A stretch of DNA of 45,331 nt from Virgibacillus senegalensis (GTDB lineage: Bacteria; Bacillota; Bacilli; Bacillales; Amphibacillaceae): NCBI RefSeq assembly GCF_000821245.2, contig NZ_LN611424.1, positions 12,250 through 57,580 of the forward strand, given 5' to 3'. Both the position numbers and the translations under genes were made by a program. This document shows positions 1 through 7,832 of the stretch, one piece after another (the stretch's first letter is position 1; each line of letters begins with the position of its first letter). The notes beneath the pieces are model-generated. The model made no database searches. It saw only the letters and a list, made by a program, of their open reading frames with translations, and was not told the origin of the DNA.

Positions 1-116
1 CTTTCGTACCAGCTAAATTCTTTTTTTACTTCTTCCCAATCAAACGACTGGCGGGTTTTCTCGTAATCCTTTAAATTATGATTGCCTTCACGAGCTGCAA
101 TAGGTTGCATGTCCAT
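1..116 (-). CDS. acsA: Acetyl-CoA synthetase, N-terminal 38 codons (window edge)
   Basis: Only the 5' end is inside the window, reading leftward from ATG at 116. The visible residues include NLKDYEKTRQSFDWEE and EFSWYE. They align with the start of Bacillus AcsA (NLKNYEETYRHFDWAEAEK, FSWHE), the AMP-forming enzyme that activates acetate to acetyl-CoA. A GAGGTGAT ribosome binding site lies just upstream. A cre site about 27 bases upstream fits the carbon catabolite control known for acsA. The identification rests on the N-terminus alone, since catalytic motifs lie outside the window. Confidence 0.85.
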   Translation of the reverse strand, partial: MDMQPIAAREGNHNLKDYEKTRQSFDWEEVKKEFSWYE

Positions 117-142
117 TAGATCACCTCATCCGAAATATTTTT

Positions 143-157
143 TGCAAACGATTTCAA
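143..157 (-). promoter_or_regulatory. cre site (CcpA operator) upstream of acsA
   Basis: The minus strand reads TTGAAATCGTTTGCA, which satisfies every fixed position of the Bacillus cre consensus WTGNAANCGNWNNCW. It lies 27 bases upstream of the acsA start, so CcpA binding would repress or block acsA, as described for acetate-utilisation genes in B. subtilis. The interval from 158 to 385 toward the divergent yceI gene shows no reading frame or strong structure. Confidence 0.75.
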
Positions 158-385
158 AAAAGCTTTCACTACCCCTCTAAACCTTATGTTGCCTTAGATG
201 TGTTTATTAAATTTTTGAAAAATTCCCTTAATTACTTCCTATTTTAGATGATTTACCGAATAATTTAAAGAGAAAAACCTTGAGAAAAACCTTAACCAAT
301 TTCCAAATTATCCTTGATGGTAATCGTTTGGTAAGCGACAGTCCCCTTCTTTTCTAAAAAGTATCCTAGTTTCGAGATAAAAAGG

Positions 386-431
386 TTGACGTTTATCATT
401 TACTAATATATACTTACTTACATAAAGTAAG
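386..431 (+). promoter_or_regulatory. SigA promoter with overlapping inverted-repeat operator for yceI
   Basis: TTGACG (386-391) and TATACT (409-414) are separated by 17 bases, a near-consensus SigA promoter. A perfect 7-bp inverted repeat, CTTACTT (413-419) and AAGTAAG (425-431) with a 5-base spacer, overlaps the -10 element and the expected transcription start. A dimeric repressor bound there would block initiation. The arms resemble operators of DUF24/MarR-type redox regulators, but that assignment is a guess. Confidence 0.6.
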
Positions 432-492
432 CGAGTCATTAAAAATAACGCACCAACAGGCTTTTAATTAAAAGATGGAGGGAATAAGAAAA

Positions 493-1026
493 ATGGCAAA
501 ACAAACATTCAATGTGGATCCAACCCACACAAGTATCGACTTTTCTGTAAAACACATGATGGTTTCTAAAGTGAAAGGAACTTTTCATGAGTTTGATGCA
601 ACCATAACAGCTGATCCGGAAGATCTAACTTCTGCTGAAATCGAATTTGTGATTGATGCAAACAGCATTGATACCCGCAACGACCAGCGTGATACGCATT
701 TGCGTTCTGCAGACTTTTTCGACATCGAAAACAACCCAAAAATCACGTTCACATCCACTGATGTGAAAAAAGTCGGCGATGATGAGTACGAAGTTACAGG
801 CGACATGACGATTCGCGGTACAACTCGCCAGGAAACATTCAAAGTTGATTTCGAAGGAAGCGGCAAGGATCCTTGGGGTAACCAAGTCTACGGTTTCAGC
901 GGCGAAGGTAAAATTACCCGCAGTAATTATGGCTTGACTTACAATGCTGCACTAGAAACAGGCGGCGTCTTGATCGGTGACGATATCAAAGTTTCGATCG
1001 AATTGGAAGCAACTACACAGGCATAA
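493..1026 (+). CDS. YceI-family lipid-binding-like protein
   Basis: A 177-residue protein without a signal peptide, with typical YceI features: near the N-terminus DPTHTSIDFSVKHMMVSKVKG, then DTRNDQRDTHLRSADFFD, then a mid region ending in TIRGTTR, and a C-terminal GDDIKVSIELEA strand. YceI proteins are one-domain lipocalin-like beta-barrels thought to bind isoprenoid-type ligands; the physiological role in Firmicutes is unclear. I chose ATG 493 because GGAGGGA at 477-483 is correctly spaced for it; the in-frame ATG at 475 has no ribosome binding site. It is monocistronic, between its own promoter and a terminator. Confidence 0.88.
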   Translation: MAKQTFNVDPTHTSIDFSVKHMMVSKVKGTFHEFDATITADPEDLTSAEIEFVIDANSIDTRNDQRDTHLRSADFFDIENNPKITFTSTDVKKVGDDEYEVTGDMTIRGTTRQETFKVDFEGSGKDPWGNQVYGFSGEGKITRSNYGLTYNAALETGGVLIGDDIKVSIELEATTQA

Positions 1027-1034
1027 CAACTATG

Positions 1035-1071
1035 AAAAAAGCGTTCACCACATTCTGGTGAACGCTTTTTT
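1035..1071 (+). terminator. Intrinsic terminator after yceI
   Basis: Perfect 10-bp stem GCGTTCACCA/TGGTGAACGC (1041-1050 and 1056-1065) with a 5-base loop, preceded by A6 and followed by T6, so it can act on both strands. Confidence 0.93.
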
Positions 1072-1146
1072 GTTACTTCCCGTAAACTCCGTTACCAACC
1101 ACTACCCCTCTGTTTTTTCCTTTTCATTTTAAAAAAAACCTCTGTA

Positions 1147-1177
1147 TGAAAATTATATTTATAAATTATCCATTTCT
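1147..1177 (+). promoter_or_regulatory. Possible SigG-type promoter of the germination operon
   Basis: TGAAAA (1147-1152), an 18-base spacer and CATTTCT (1171-1177) loosely resemble the forespore SigG elements TGAATA and CATNNTA. GerA-type operons are known to be SigG-dependent. The -10 match is imperfect, so this is only a candidate located by gene context. Confidence 0.3.
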
Positions 1178-1217
1178 ACAAACAATAGGGAGCAGTATAA
1201 CGCATAGAGGTGATTTT

Positions 1218-2693
1218 GTGTTCTTTAAGGAAAAAAATACAGCTAAAGACAATAAGGAAGTCCCTTTGAGTAGAAACCTGGAGAAAAACACAACTCATCT
1301 CAAACAATTATTTTCCTCCGAGCTTAATAAAGATTTTTCAACTCGTGAAATAACTGCAAGGTACTCAAATCAGAAGGTAAGACTGTTTTTTTACTCTTCA
1401 ATTGTTAATGGTACAAAAATTCACGAGGGAATTATCCGCCCTTTACTAGAAGCAAAAGGAGAGAATATAAATTCGATTATTACCCTTGAAGCAATCAAGG
1501 AGCTATCCGATTTTGACAGTATTGTAGATGATATAAACAGTGGAAATGTCGTTTTACTACTAGAAGACAGTAAAACAGCTTACTCCGTAAACGTAGCAGA
1601 CTTTCAACATCGGGGAATCGAAAAACCGGAAAATGAAAATGCAGTAAAAGCACCAAAAGAGGCCTTCACGGAGTCTTTAAATGTCAATATCTCGTTAGTG
1701 CGTAAAAGATTTCACGACAAACAATTGATTGCCGAAGCTAAACCAGTGGGCAGCCGCTCAAAGCTCGATGTCACCATCATGTATATAAAGGACATTGTAA
1801 ACAATGAAGTACTGGAAAATGTCAAGGAACGGCTTGATCAGTTATCGGTAGATAATGTCAGAAATATTGAATCACTCGAGCAATATATTGAAGAACGACC
1901 CTATTCAGTTGTTTCCAGTTTATTATACACAGAGCGCCCCGATCGTGCGGCTTCCTATCTGGAAGATGGATATATCGTCTTATTGATGGAAAACTCGTCC
2001 GCTTGTTTGATCCTTCCAGTTACTTTCTGGTCTTTTTTTCACTCTGAAGAGGATCGATACTTACGTTTTTTATTCGGGAACTTTTCCCGGCTTATTCGCT
2101 TTTTAGCTTTTTTGATTTCTTTATTAGTTTCAGGAGTTTATGTAGCTGTAACCAACTATCATAGTGAAATGATTCCACCTGACCTGCTTTTAGCAATCGT
2201 CAGCGCAAGAGAAAGAGTGCCCTTTCCAGTTATTTTTGAAGTCATACTTATGGAAATATCCTTTGAATTAATAAGAGAAGCAGGACTGAGAATACCAAAT
2301 CCTCTGGGACCGACAATCGGAATCGTAGGTGCTTTAATCATCGGGCAGGCGGCCGTAGAAGCAAACATTGTCAGTCCGATTGTTGTAATAGTTGTTGCGC
2401 TTTCTGGTCTATCCTCATTTGCTGTGGCCAATATTAGTATGAACTTCACCATTCGGATAACTCGGTTCCTGTTTATTTTTGCAGCTTCTTTTCTCGGGAT
2501 GTTGAGTTTAACCGGTGCATTTTTATTATGGGTGATGTACTTAGCATCATTGCGGTCGTTTGGCGTACCCTTTTTGGCACCATTGTCTCCAAGCTATAAA
2601 TCCACCAACGATACATTGTTCAGGAAGATAATCAAAAATGAGTACTTCAGACCTGGGCAAATAAAGCCGAAAGATTTAAGAAAAAAAGGATAA
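1218..2693 (+). CDS. Spore germinant receptor, A subunit (GerA/GerKA family)
   Basis: A 491-residue protein. A hydrophilic N-terminal half is followed by about five membrane segments in the second half (for example FLAFLISLLVSGVYVAVTNY). Family signatures present include SVVSSLLYTERPDRAASYLEDG and the FPVIFEVILMEISFELIREAGLRIP region with PLGPTIGIVGALIIGQAAV. The A subunit, with B and C, senses nutrients in the spore inner membrane. The start is GTG 1218: AGAGGTGAT at 1205-1213 is correctly spaced, whereas the longer frame from ATG 1146 has no ribosome binding site and adds 24 unrelated residues. First gene of a four-gene operon, with 19 bases to the B gene. The paralogue type and germinant cannot be told from sequence. 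Confidence 0.93.
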   Translation: MFFKEKNTAKDNKEVPLSRNLEKNTTHLKQLFSSELNKDFSTREITARYSNQKVRLFFYSSIVNGTKIHEGIIRPLLEAKGENINSIITLEAIKELSDFDSIVDDINSGNVVLLLEDSKTAYSVNVADFQHRGIEKPENENAVKAPKEAFTESLNVNISLVRKRFHDKQLIAEAKPVGSRSKLDVTIMYIKDIVNNEVLENVKERLDQLSVDNVRNIESLEQYIEERPYSVVSSLLYTERPDRAASYLEDGYIVLLMENSSACLILPVTFWSFFHSEEDRYLRFLFGNFSRLIRFLAFLISLLVSGVYVAVTNYHSEMIPPDLLLAIVSARERVPFPVIFEVILMEISFELIREAGLRIPNPLGPTIGIVGALIIGQAAVEANIVSPIVVIVVALSGLSSFAVANISMNFTIRITRFLFIFAASFLGMLSLTGAFLLWVMYLASLRSFGVPFLAPLSPSYKSTNDTLFRKIIKNEYFRPGQIKPKDLRKKG

Positions 2694-2712
2694 AGGAACA
2701 GGAGGGACGACA

Positions 2713-3804
2713 TTGTATAAAAAAGAATCCAGGCTGCGGGCCAGAGAAGCATTTGCCATGATAATTTTAATGATAGGGGTGAAAATATCGAACACTACCC
2801 CATCTCTGTTTGCGCAAACAGGAGCAAATGCTTTCTGGTTGATGCCTACGGTTTCATTGGCTGTCATCCTTCCGTCTGTTCTTTTACTGTATTATTTGCT
2901 AAAACAATATGAGAACAAAAACTTGGTTGAGCTAATTGTACAAGTTTTGGGAAGGCGTCTTGGTAAAGTCATCGCTTTCCTCTTGTTTCTGATTTTCTTT
3001 GTTTTGATGTCGATTGAAGGCAGAAGCTATACGGAGCAGCTAAAGCTGCTTTATTTCCCTGATTCTCCCACTCCCTTTATTTTTTTCATTTTGTTTGCCA
3101 TTGCCTTTTATGGGGCGAAAAGAGGACTTGAGACAATGGGATCTGCTTCTTGGATATTTTTATTTTACATTAAGGCATCGGTGTTGCTGCTTGCAGTGTT
3201 AATTTTCAGGGAGACAATTACCGATAGAATATTTCCTATTTTCGGCAACGGTCTTAAGCATTTAGTAATCGAAGGAGCAAAAAAGGCATCATTATTCTCT
3301 GATCTATTTTTGTTGGCAATGGCTTATACCACATTTGACAGCTCAAGAAAATTCAGATTGGGCGTATTAAGTGGGTTCACTTTTGTCTTTATAGAAATGA
3401 CGTTTTTTTTCTTTCTTTACTGCACCACCTTTGATTACAATTCAATTGATAAAATTGCTTTTCCTTTCCATGAATTGACCCAATACGTCAATATGGGGGA
3501 TTTCTTTACCAATATCGAGACATTCTTCATGATTTTTTGGCTGTTTGCAGCATTCATCAAGTATATGATTTATTTGTATTTTATTTCGTGGATTTTCGGT
3601 GCAGTCTTTAATATAAAGGAGTTCGAACCACTGATTCTTCCGTTTGCCTTCTTCGGGATAGTTATCGGAATGATTCCCGAAAACGCTGTAATCAATGAGT
3701 TGGTATTTAAGTCATTTTTCATGAACATAATTACTCCCTTCTTCGTTGGTTTTCCCGTTTTACTATGGTTGGTAGCCAAAATCAAAGGAGATTTACGACG
3801 ATGA
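2713..3804 (+). CDS. Spore germinant receptor, B subunit (GerB/endospore permease family)
   Basis: A 363-residue integral membrane protein with about ten hydrophobic helices and the family opening SRLRAREAFAMIILMIGVKI followed by a P-containing helix. GerB-type proteins belong to the APC amino-acid transporter superfamily and contribute ligand specificity in the spore receptor. The start is TTG 2713, served by GGAGGG at 2701-2706 with 6-base spacing. Its TGA stop overlaps the ATG of the C subunit (ATGA), implying translational coupling. Confidence 0.92.
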   Translation: MYKKESRLRAREAFAMIILMIGVKISNTTPSLFAQTGANAFWLMPTVSLAVILPSVLLLYYLLKQYENKNLVELIVQVLGRRLGKVIAFLLFLIFFVLMSIEGRSYTEQLKLLYFPDSPTPFIFFILFAIAFYGAKRGLETMGSASWIFLFYIKASVLLLAVLIFRETITDRIFPIFGNGLKHLVIEGAKKASLFSDLFLLAMAYTTFDSSRKFRLGVLSGFTFVFIEMTFFFFLYCTTFDYNSIDKIAFPFHELTQYVNMGDFFTNIETFFMIFWLFAAFIKYMIYLYFISWIFGAVFNIKEFEPLILPFAFFGIVIGMIPENAVINELVFKSFFMNIITPFFVGFPVLLWLVAKIKGDLRR

Positions 3805-5042
3805 TAAAAAGGATATGCTTGCTGATACCATTTCTCGTTCCGTTAACTGGTTGCTATGATCAAATTGAAGTGGAACAGCAGTCTTACGTGATAGCCATCG
3901 GTATCGATAAAGCAGATGAGGAAGGCAGATTTCGGATTACCTTTCAAGCGGCAAATCCGGAGGTTGGAAGTACCATTTCCAGCGGTGGATCACAAGAGGA
4001 ACCTAGAGAAACCGTCACCCTGGAAGGAAACGATTTAATTGCCACAAAAGATACCGCTAATTCAGTCATGACCAAACAAATCGCTTTAGATCACACCAAA
4101 GTGGTGGTTGTGTCGGAAGAACTAGCCAGATCTGGTGAATTTCTGCGCCTTATCCAGGCTGCAACACGGACAACTGAACTTAGGAGGTCGGTGCAGATTA
4201 TTGTTTCAAAGGAAAATGCAAGTGACTTTTTAAAAAATAACCAGCCCCTATTGGAAACCCGTCCGCACAAATATTATCAGTACATGATTAATCGTGCGAC
4301 AGAAACAGGGATCATTCCAGAAGCAGATATCCATCGATTCTTTCAAATAACAGAGGGGGATGCAGATGCCTTCCTCGCTATTTATGCTACTACTCAACAA
4401 TCAGAAGAAAAGCCACAAGGCAATGAAGATCAATACATTGCCGGTCAAATTCCGATAGAAGGCGGAAATCCTACACAATTTATGGGATCAGCTGTTTTCA
4501 AAGAAGGGAAAATGATTGATATTCTCAACGGCCAGGAGACAAGAATGGCCAACATCCTCGATGACACCATGGAAATGGAAGCATTGTATAGCACCTACCC
4601 AGATCCGAAAAATAAAAAGTACCGGATTGCAGCTAACTTTACAAAAGACCGCCCCATTGATGTGAAGATTGATTACCGGAAAGATCAACCCACAAAGATC
4701 AACGTAACCATTCCCTTCACAATCGAAATTATCGGGGTTCCCAGTCTAATTGATTACTCACAGAATGAAGAAAACCGGTCACTACTTAAAGCATATATTC
4801 CCAAGATAGCAGAGGAGGAAGCAAATAATCTAATTAAAAAAACACAAGAAGAATACAAAACAGATGCTTTTTACTGGTCCTTATATATAAGGAAATATTT
4901 TTCTACGATAGACGAGTACGAGAAGGCAGACTGGAGTCACAACATTTATCCGAATGCAGAGATCCATGTCGATTTTAAATTAAAGCAGTTATATTTCGGA
5001 AAAATGATCGATGACTCAAATATCGGTGAAGTGAGGGATTAA
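3801..5042 (+). CDS. Spore germinant receptor, C subunit (GerC-family lipoprotein)
   Basis: A 413-residue lipoprotein: a hydrophobic leader ends in the lipobox LTGC with Cys18, followed by the family-typical YDQIEVEQQSYVIAIGIDK. GerC subunits are lipidated and sit on the outer face of the spore inner membrane. The start ATG 3801 overlaps the B-subunit stop and has AAGGAG at 3785-3790; the longer frame from 3765 would bury the lipobox and is unlikely. Its stop is 2 bases before the next small gene. Confidence 0.92.
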   Translation: MIKRICLLIPFLVPLTGCYDQIEVEQQSYVIAIGIDKADEEGRFRITFQAANPEVGSTISSGGSQEEPRETVTLEGNDLIATKDTANSVMTKQIALDHTKVVVVSEELARSGEFLRLIQAATRTTELRRSVQIIVSKENASDFLKNNQPLLETRPHKYYQYMINRATETGIIPEADIHRFFQITEGDADAFLAIYATTQQSEEKPQGNEDQYIAGQIPIEGGNPTQFMGSAVFKEGKMIDILNGQETRMANILDDTMEMEALYSTYPDPKNKKYRIAANFTKDRPIDVKIDYRKDQPTKINVTIPFTIEIIGVPSLIDYSQNEENRSLLKAYIPKIAEEEANNLIKKTQEEYKTDAFYWSLYIRKYFSTIDEYEKADWSHNIYPNAEIHVDFKLKQLYFGKMIDDSNIGEVRD

Positions 5043-5044
5043 GT

Positions 5045-5206
5045 ATGGGGACAATAATCATTACACTTTTCTCTTTGTATATCGCATTTTACTGTGGTTC
5101 CTTCTCACGAACGGTTTACAAGGAAGGAAATAAGGCGGGTGCCATAGGCATAGGAATTTTATCGGTTTTTTCGCTCGCTTGTCCCTATTTGTTTTTTAAA
5201 CTATAA
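5045..5206 (+). CDS. Small two-helix membrane protein, GerD-type accessory subunit of the receptor operon
   Basis: A 53-codon frame, MGTIIITLFSLY to SLACPYLFFKL, opening 2 bases after the C-subunit stop with a GTGAGG motif about 9 bases upstream. It has two hydrophobic segments (residues 3-20 and 32-52) joined by a short basic loop (SRTVYKEGNK). Size, topology and place match the D genes (gerKD, gerUD, yfkS type) that in Bacillus modulate receptor function. Similarity at sequence level could not be tested. No terminator is evident before the element boundary, since the hairpin at 5246 carries its U-run only on the minus strand. Confidence 0.7.
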   Translation: MGTIIITLFSLYIAFYCGSFSRTVYKEGNKAGAIGIGILSVFSLACPYLFFKL

Positions 5207-5245
5207 CAAACTTAATGAAAAATGATGTCAAAACTATTTGTGAAA

Positions 5246-5275
5246 AAGGGGCTGTTCTAAGTAGAACAGCCCCTT
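5246..5275 (-). terminator. Terminator facing left, probably the original tRNA-Arg terminator
   Basis: A 13-bp perfect stem (5246-5258 and 5263-5275, AAGGGGCTGTTCT arm) has a 4-base loop. Read on the minus strand it ends in UUUUU. Nothing on the minus strand just upstream needs it except the truncated tRNA-Arg copy at 5279-5325. It therefore looks like the terminator that served the tRNA before the element inserted. Confidence 0.8.
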
Positions 5276-5278
5276 GGC

Positions 5279-5325
5279 GTGATGGCCCCAGCAGGATTCG
5301 AACCTGCGACACATGGTTTAGGAAA
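5279..5325. repeat. Left attachment site: 47-bp direct repeat, 3' half of tRNA-Arg
   Basis: These 47 bases are identical to 9078-9124. They contain the 3' end, T-arm and anticodon region of tRNA-Arg on the minus strand, then diverge at 5326 just past the anticodon. This is a tRNA fragment without its 5' half, as left behind when a tyrosine-recombinase element integrates into a tRNA gene. Confidence 0.93.
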
Positions 5326-5527
5326 TCGTTAGGACTTACTTATTTGCCTTTGTGTGTATTTGTTCTTCCCTATCTCACGGGGTTAAATAAGAAACATTCC
5401 CGTAAAATAAGGGTGAGTAATTAACCATAATTGTTTACTATGTCCCGCTTAGGGACCGGCTTATAAGTCGCTAGCTATATAAAACAAAAACAAATACTTA
5501 ATCCGATAGTTTGCATCTATCACTGTA

Positions 5528-5761
5528 TTATGAGTTGGACCTTTTAACAAAGTAAACAACAAAAAATACTATTCCAAGGGCAAGAAATATTGGAACAAAT
5601 AAATTATTAAAAGCTTCAGACATATCTGGTTTAACAGGAAACTCACCGTTTAAAGACTGTGCTAGCCAATACACATAAACATTTAACCGTTCCAACGTAT
5701 AAACAAAACCACTAGCCAGAAAAAAAACCACACCTAATATTAAAAATGTTTTTTCTCTCAA
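5528..5761 (-). CDS. Small hypothetical membrane protein
   Basis: A 77-residue protein with two hydrophobic segments (residues about 5-23 and 53-71) flanking a polar stretch (NGEFPVKPDMSEAFNN), ending KRSNS. The start is TTG 5761 with AAGGAGG 9 bases upstream, a strong site that supports translation. It is divergent from the exported protein gene at 5877, so the two may share a control region. I do not recognise the family. An immunity or accessory role for the neighbouring exported protein is only a hypothesis. Confidence 0.6.
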   Translation of the reverse strand: MREKTFLILGVVFFLASGFVYTLERLNVYVYWLAQSLNGEFPVKPDMSEAFNNLFVPIFLALGIVFFVVYFVKRSNS

Positions 5762-5876
5762 CTAATACTACCTCCTTAAGCTTTAAATTTTTTGAATATT
5801 CTTAACTTATCAAATATTTACTGTATCATAATATATGTAAAATTCAAATACATTATTTTTTAGAGGAGGAAAAATT

Positions 5877-6428
5877 ATTAAAGTAAGGATGTTTCACACA
5901 ATTATTTCCAGTATTTTGTTAATTCCCCTGTTTTTAGCTGCACCTTCATCTAGCTTCGCAAGTACAGACTCCAAAGAAGTTGAAGGAGAAATCACTCCTA
6001 ATCAATTATATGAATACAAATGGGTAGTCACTTCTACCTCTGTAGTAAGTAATTCATTTGGTAGCTGGAGAGTTGGTCCTACAGGTCACAGTCCTGGCAC
6101 TTTAAGTGTTAATGAATCGACCACCCTTAACAGAAGCTACACAAACACCATTTCTGGAAACTACTCCATAGGTAAATCAGCGATTGGAAGTTCTTTAGGA
6201 GTCACAATTGGTAAGTCACAAACACACGGCACAAGCTATACAATTAGTTTAAGTACAGGGCAAACTAAGACAATTATAGTAAGACCTAAAATTAAAAGGT
6301 ACAAGGTAATTTCCACTTATTATAGGTATCCAGTTGGAACCACCGGCAGCAGAAAAGCTATTAAAACAGAAACTGCTTATGTGAATACATTTAATGGTTG
6401 GGATTATAACTGGAGATACGGGTATTAA
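5877..6428 (+). CDS. Secreted Ser/Thr-rich beta-type protein of unknown function, apparent AUU start
   Basis: The export signal is hydrophobic (IISSILLIPLFLAAPSSSFA) with probable cleavage before STDSK. The mature part of about 155 residues is rich in alternating Ser/Thr/Gly (YTNTISGNYSIGKSAIGSS), then a KRYKVISTYYRYP stretch and an aromatic C-terminus WDYNWRYGY. This pattern resembles small beta-sheet exported proteins of Firmicutes, some toxin-like, but I recognise no family. The first ATG (5889) is 19 bases beyond the strong AGGAGG at 5864-5869, while an in-frame ATT at 5877 is spaced at 7 bases and adds MKVR, giving the signal peptide its missing positive charges. I therefore favour ATT; ATG 5889 is the fallback (179 residues). 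A terminator follows. Confidence 0.65.
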   Translation: MKVRMFHTIISSILLIPLFLAAPSSSFASTDSKEVEGEITPNQLYEYKWVVTSTSVVSNSFGSWRVGPTGHSPGTLSVNESTTLNRSYTNTISGNYSIGKSAIGSSLGVTIGKSQTHGTSYTISLSTGQTKTIIVRPKIKRYKVISTYYRYPVGTTGSRKAIKTETAYVNTFNGWDYNWRYGY

Positions 6429-6438
6429 TATCATTATT

Positions 6439-6476
6439 AAAGCCTTCACCTCATAAATAAGGTGAAGGCTTTTTTT
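6439..6476 (+). terminator. Intrinsic terminator after the exported-protein gene
   Basis: Stem AAGCCTTCACC pairs with GGTGAAGGCTT across a roughly 8-base loop and is followed by T6. Confidence 0.9.
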
Positions 6477-6543
6477 GTTGTTTAACCCATATTTATAATT
6501 TTCCACTTTTACCGAGTGAGATTGTGGATGTGTCGGTTAGCTG

Positions 6544-6569
6544 AGCAGTCTGTAAAAGGCTGCTTTTTT
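6544..6569 (+). terminator. Terminator-like hairpin upstream of the lipoprotein gene
   Basis: AGCAGTC (6544-6550) pairs with GGCTGCT (6558-6564), with two G-U pairs, and runs into T6. It may be a back-up terminator or an attenuator ahead of the lipoprotein gene. A further short hairpin (CCCCGC/GTGGGG near 6602-6618) lies between it and the start at 6688. Confidence 0.55.
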
Positions 6570-6687
6570 GTATCGAAGATTTAATTTGATAAGTAATAAA
6601 CCCCGCTTAACGTGGGGCAAAGTTAAGAATATTCATCTAAAAGGACTTCGCAAGTCTTTAATTCTAAGAAATAGAGGGGGCTTCTTA

Positions 6688-7269
6688 ATGAAAAAACTTT
6701 TTATCCTTCTCTCAGTAGCATGTTTACTGGCAGGTTGCACCAAGTACAGTGGGGGAGAACCGGTAAATAAAGATGAAGGAACAGAAGAAAAAGATAGTGT
6801 CTCTAGTTCCAAAAAACAAACGGAAGAGCCATCTGAGGAAGCGCAAACCGAAAGTAAGAAAAAAGACACTGAGGAGTCAGAAAATGAATTTCTAATCGAT
6901 TTGTATGCTATATCTAAAATGTCTCAAGAAGATATACGCGATAAATTTGGGGACCCTGAATCTACCGAAGAGTCTACCTTAGATGGCCAGGCCGCGCATA
7001 CTGAGACATACAGTAATGGACTGGAAGTAATGTACATAGATGGGACATCAGCTCGTATAACCCTCACCCCAGAAGAACCCATTAAGGTACCAGACGATCG
7101 TAAGAAATTATCAGTATTAGTAGGATTTGATGAGGTCGCGCCTGATTTTGAAAATGAAATGGTTACTAGATGGGAAGGCATTGCAAATCTTTCTGAACTA
7201 AGTGCTTTTGCTGCTGATAGCGGAAATATTGATTATTTTTACTTAATTACTGACGAGAAATATAAATAA
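6688..7269 (+). CDS. Hypothetical lipoprotein of the integrated element
   Basis: A 193-residue lipoprotein: signal MKKLFILLSVACLLAGC with lipobox LAGC (Cys17), then a charged low-complexity linker rich in Glu, Lys and Ser (about residues 25-68). The globular part follows from NEFLIDLYAISKMSQ. It contains IRDKFGDPESTEE and YSNGLEVMYIDGTSARITL, a helix-turn plus strand pattern reminiscent of BLIP/SmpA-like lipoprotein units. ATG 6688 is chosen over the longer frame from 6568 because of AGAGGGGG at 6673-6680 and the signal peptide. Function unknown; lipoproteins on such elements sometimes mediate exclusion or immunity. Confidence 0.7.
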   Translation: MKKLFILLSVACLLAGCTKYSGGEPVNKDEGTEEKDSVSSSKKQTEEPSEEAQTESKKKDTEESENEFLIDLYAISKMSQEDIRDKFGDPESTEESTLDGQAAHTETYSNGLEVMYIDGTSARITLTPEEPIKVPDDRKKLSVLVGFDEVAPDFENEMVTRWEGIANLSELSAFAADSGNIDYFYLITDEKYK

Positions 7270-7337
7270 GGGCTCTGTTAAGGGCTTTTATTTATAACAT
7301 AAAACCGAACACTTGTTCTTAAAAGGGATTAGTCAAT

Positions 7338-7832
7338 TTGGTTTATTCAGCATTAGAGGACTATATCAAAGAGTTATATTCATCAATAGCAATTAAACTT
7401 CCATGCCAATTAGACATTTTTATTTTGGCGGAAAGACTTAATGTAGACATCGTATTTTCCAAATCTGTTAGTTTTTACGATGAAGAAAATGACTGTATTG
7501 TAATCGAGCATTCTTCGAGCGAAAGATTATGGCAGCGTTTCGGCCATGAGCTTGGGCACCGTGAAAGACATGTCGGGAACCATCCTAGCTTACCCCAAGA
7601 CTTTGTCAACTACCAGGAATGGGATGCAACTGTTTTCTCGTATCACTTTTGTGTGCCGACATTCATGTTAGAAGGTATTAAAATTCCACCTATCAGAAAT
7701 CAGGCAATTCAACTACTCACTGAATTATTCAATGTGGAATTCGAATTTGCCGAAAAACGATTGGATATGTTTTTAAGGAAAAAGAGAGAATCTTTTTTCC
7801 AAAATTCATTTAAAATGGGGGCATTGAAATGA
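7338..7832 (+). CDS. ImmA/IrrE-family metallo-endopeptidase
   Basis: A 164-residue protein with the zinc motif HELGH (residues 70-74) and a downstream acidic EWDATVFSYHFCVP segment, the layout of ImmA (ICEBs1, phage phi105) and IrrE proteases. ImmA cleaves the element's ImmR repressor after DNA damage or quorum signals, inducing excision. TTG 7338 follows AAGGGAT. The stop overlaps the integrase ATG (ATGA), so the two are translationally coupled. No Xre-type ImmR repressor gene is present in the element, leaving the protease without its usual partner. Confidence 0.85.
   Translation: MVYSALEDYIKELYSSIAIKLPCQLDIFILAERLNVDIVFSKSVSFYDEENDCIVIEHSSSERLWQRFGHELGHRERHVGNHPSLPQDFVNYQEWDATVFSYHFCVPTFMLEGIKIPPIRNQAIQLLTELFNVEFEFAEKRLDMFLRKKRESFFQNSFKMGALK

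Noticed and set aside
585-885. Minus-strand frames opposite yceI and similar shadow frames elsewhere
   Set aside because: They mirror a strong coding frame and lack ribosome binding sites or family similarity.
5215-5424. 69-codon plus-strand frame over the left attachment site
   Set aside because: It runs antisense through a terminator hairpin and a tRNA fragment; no coding features.
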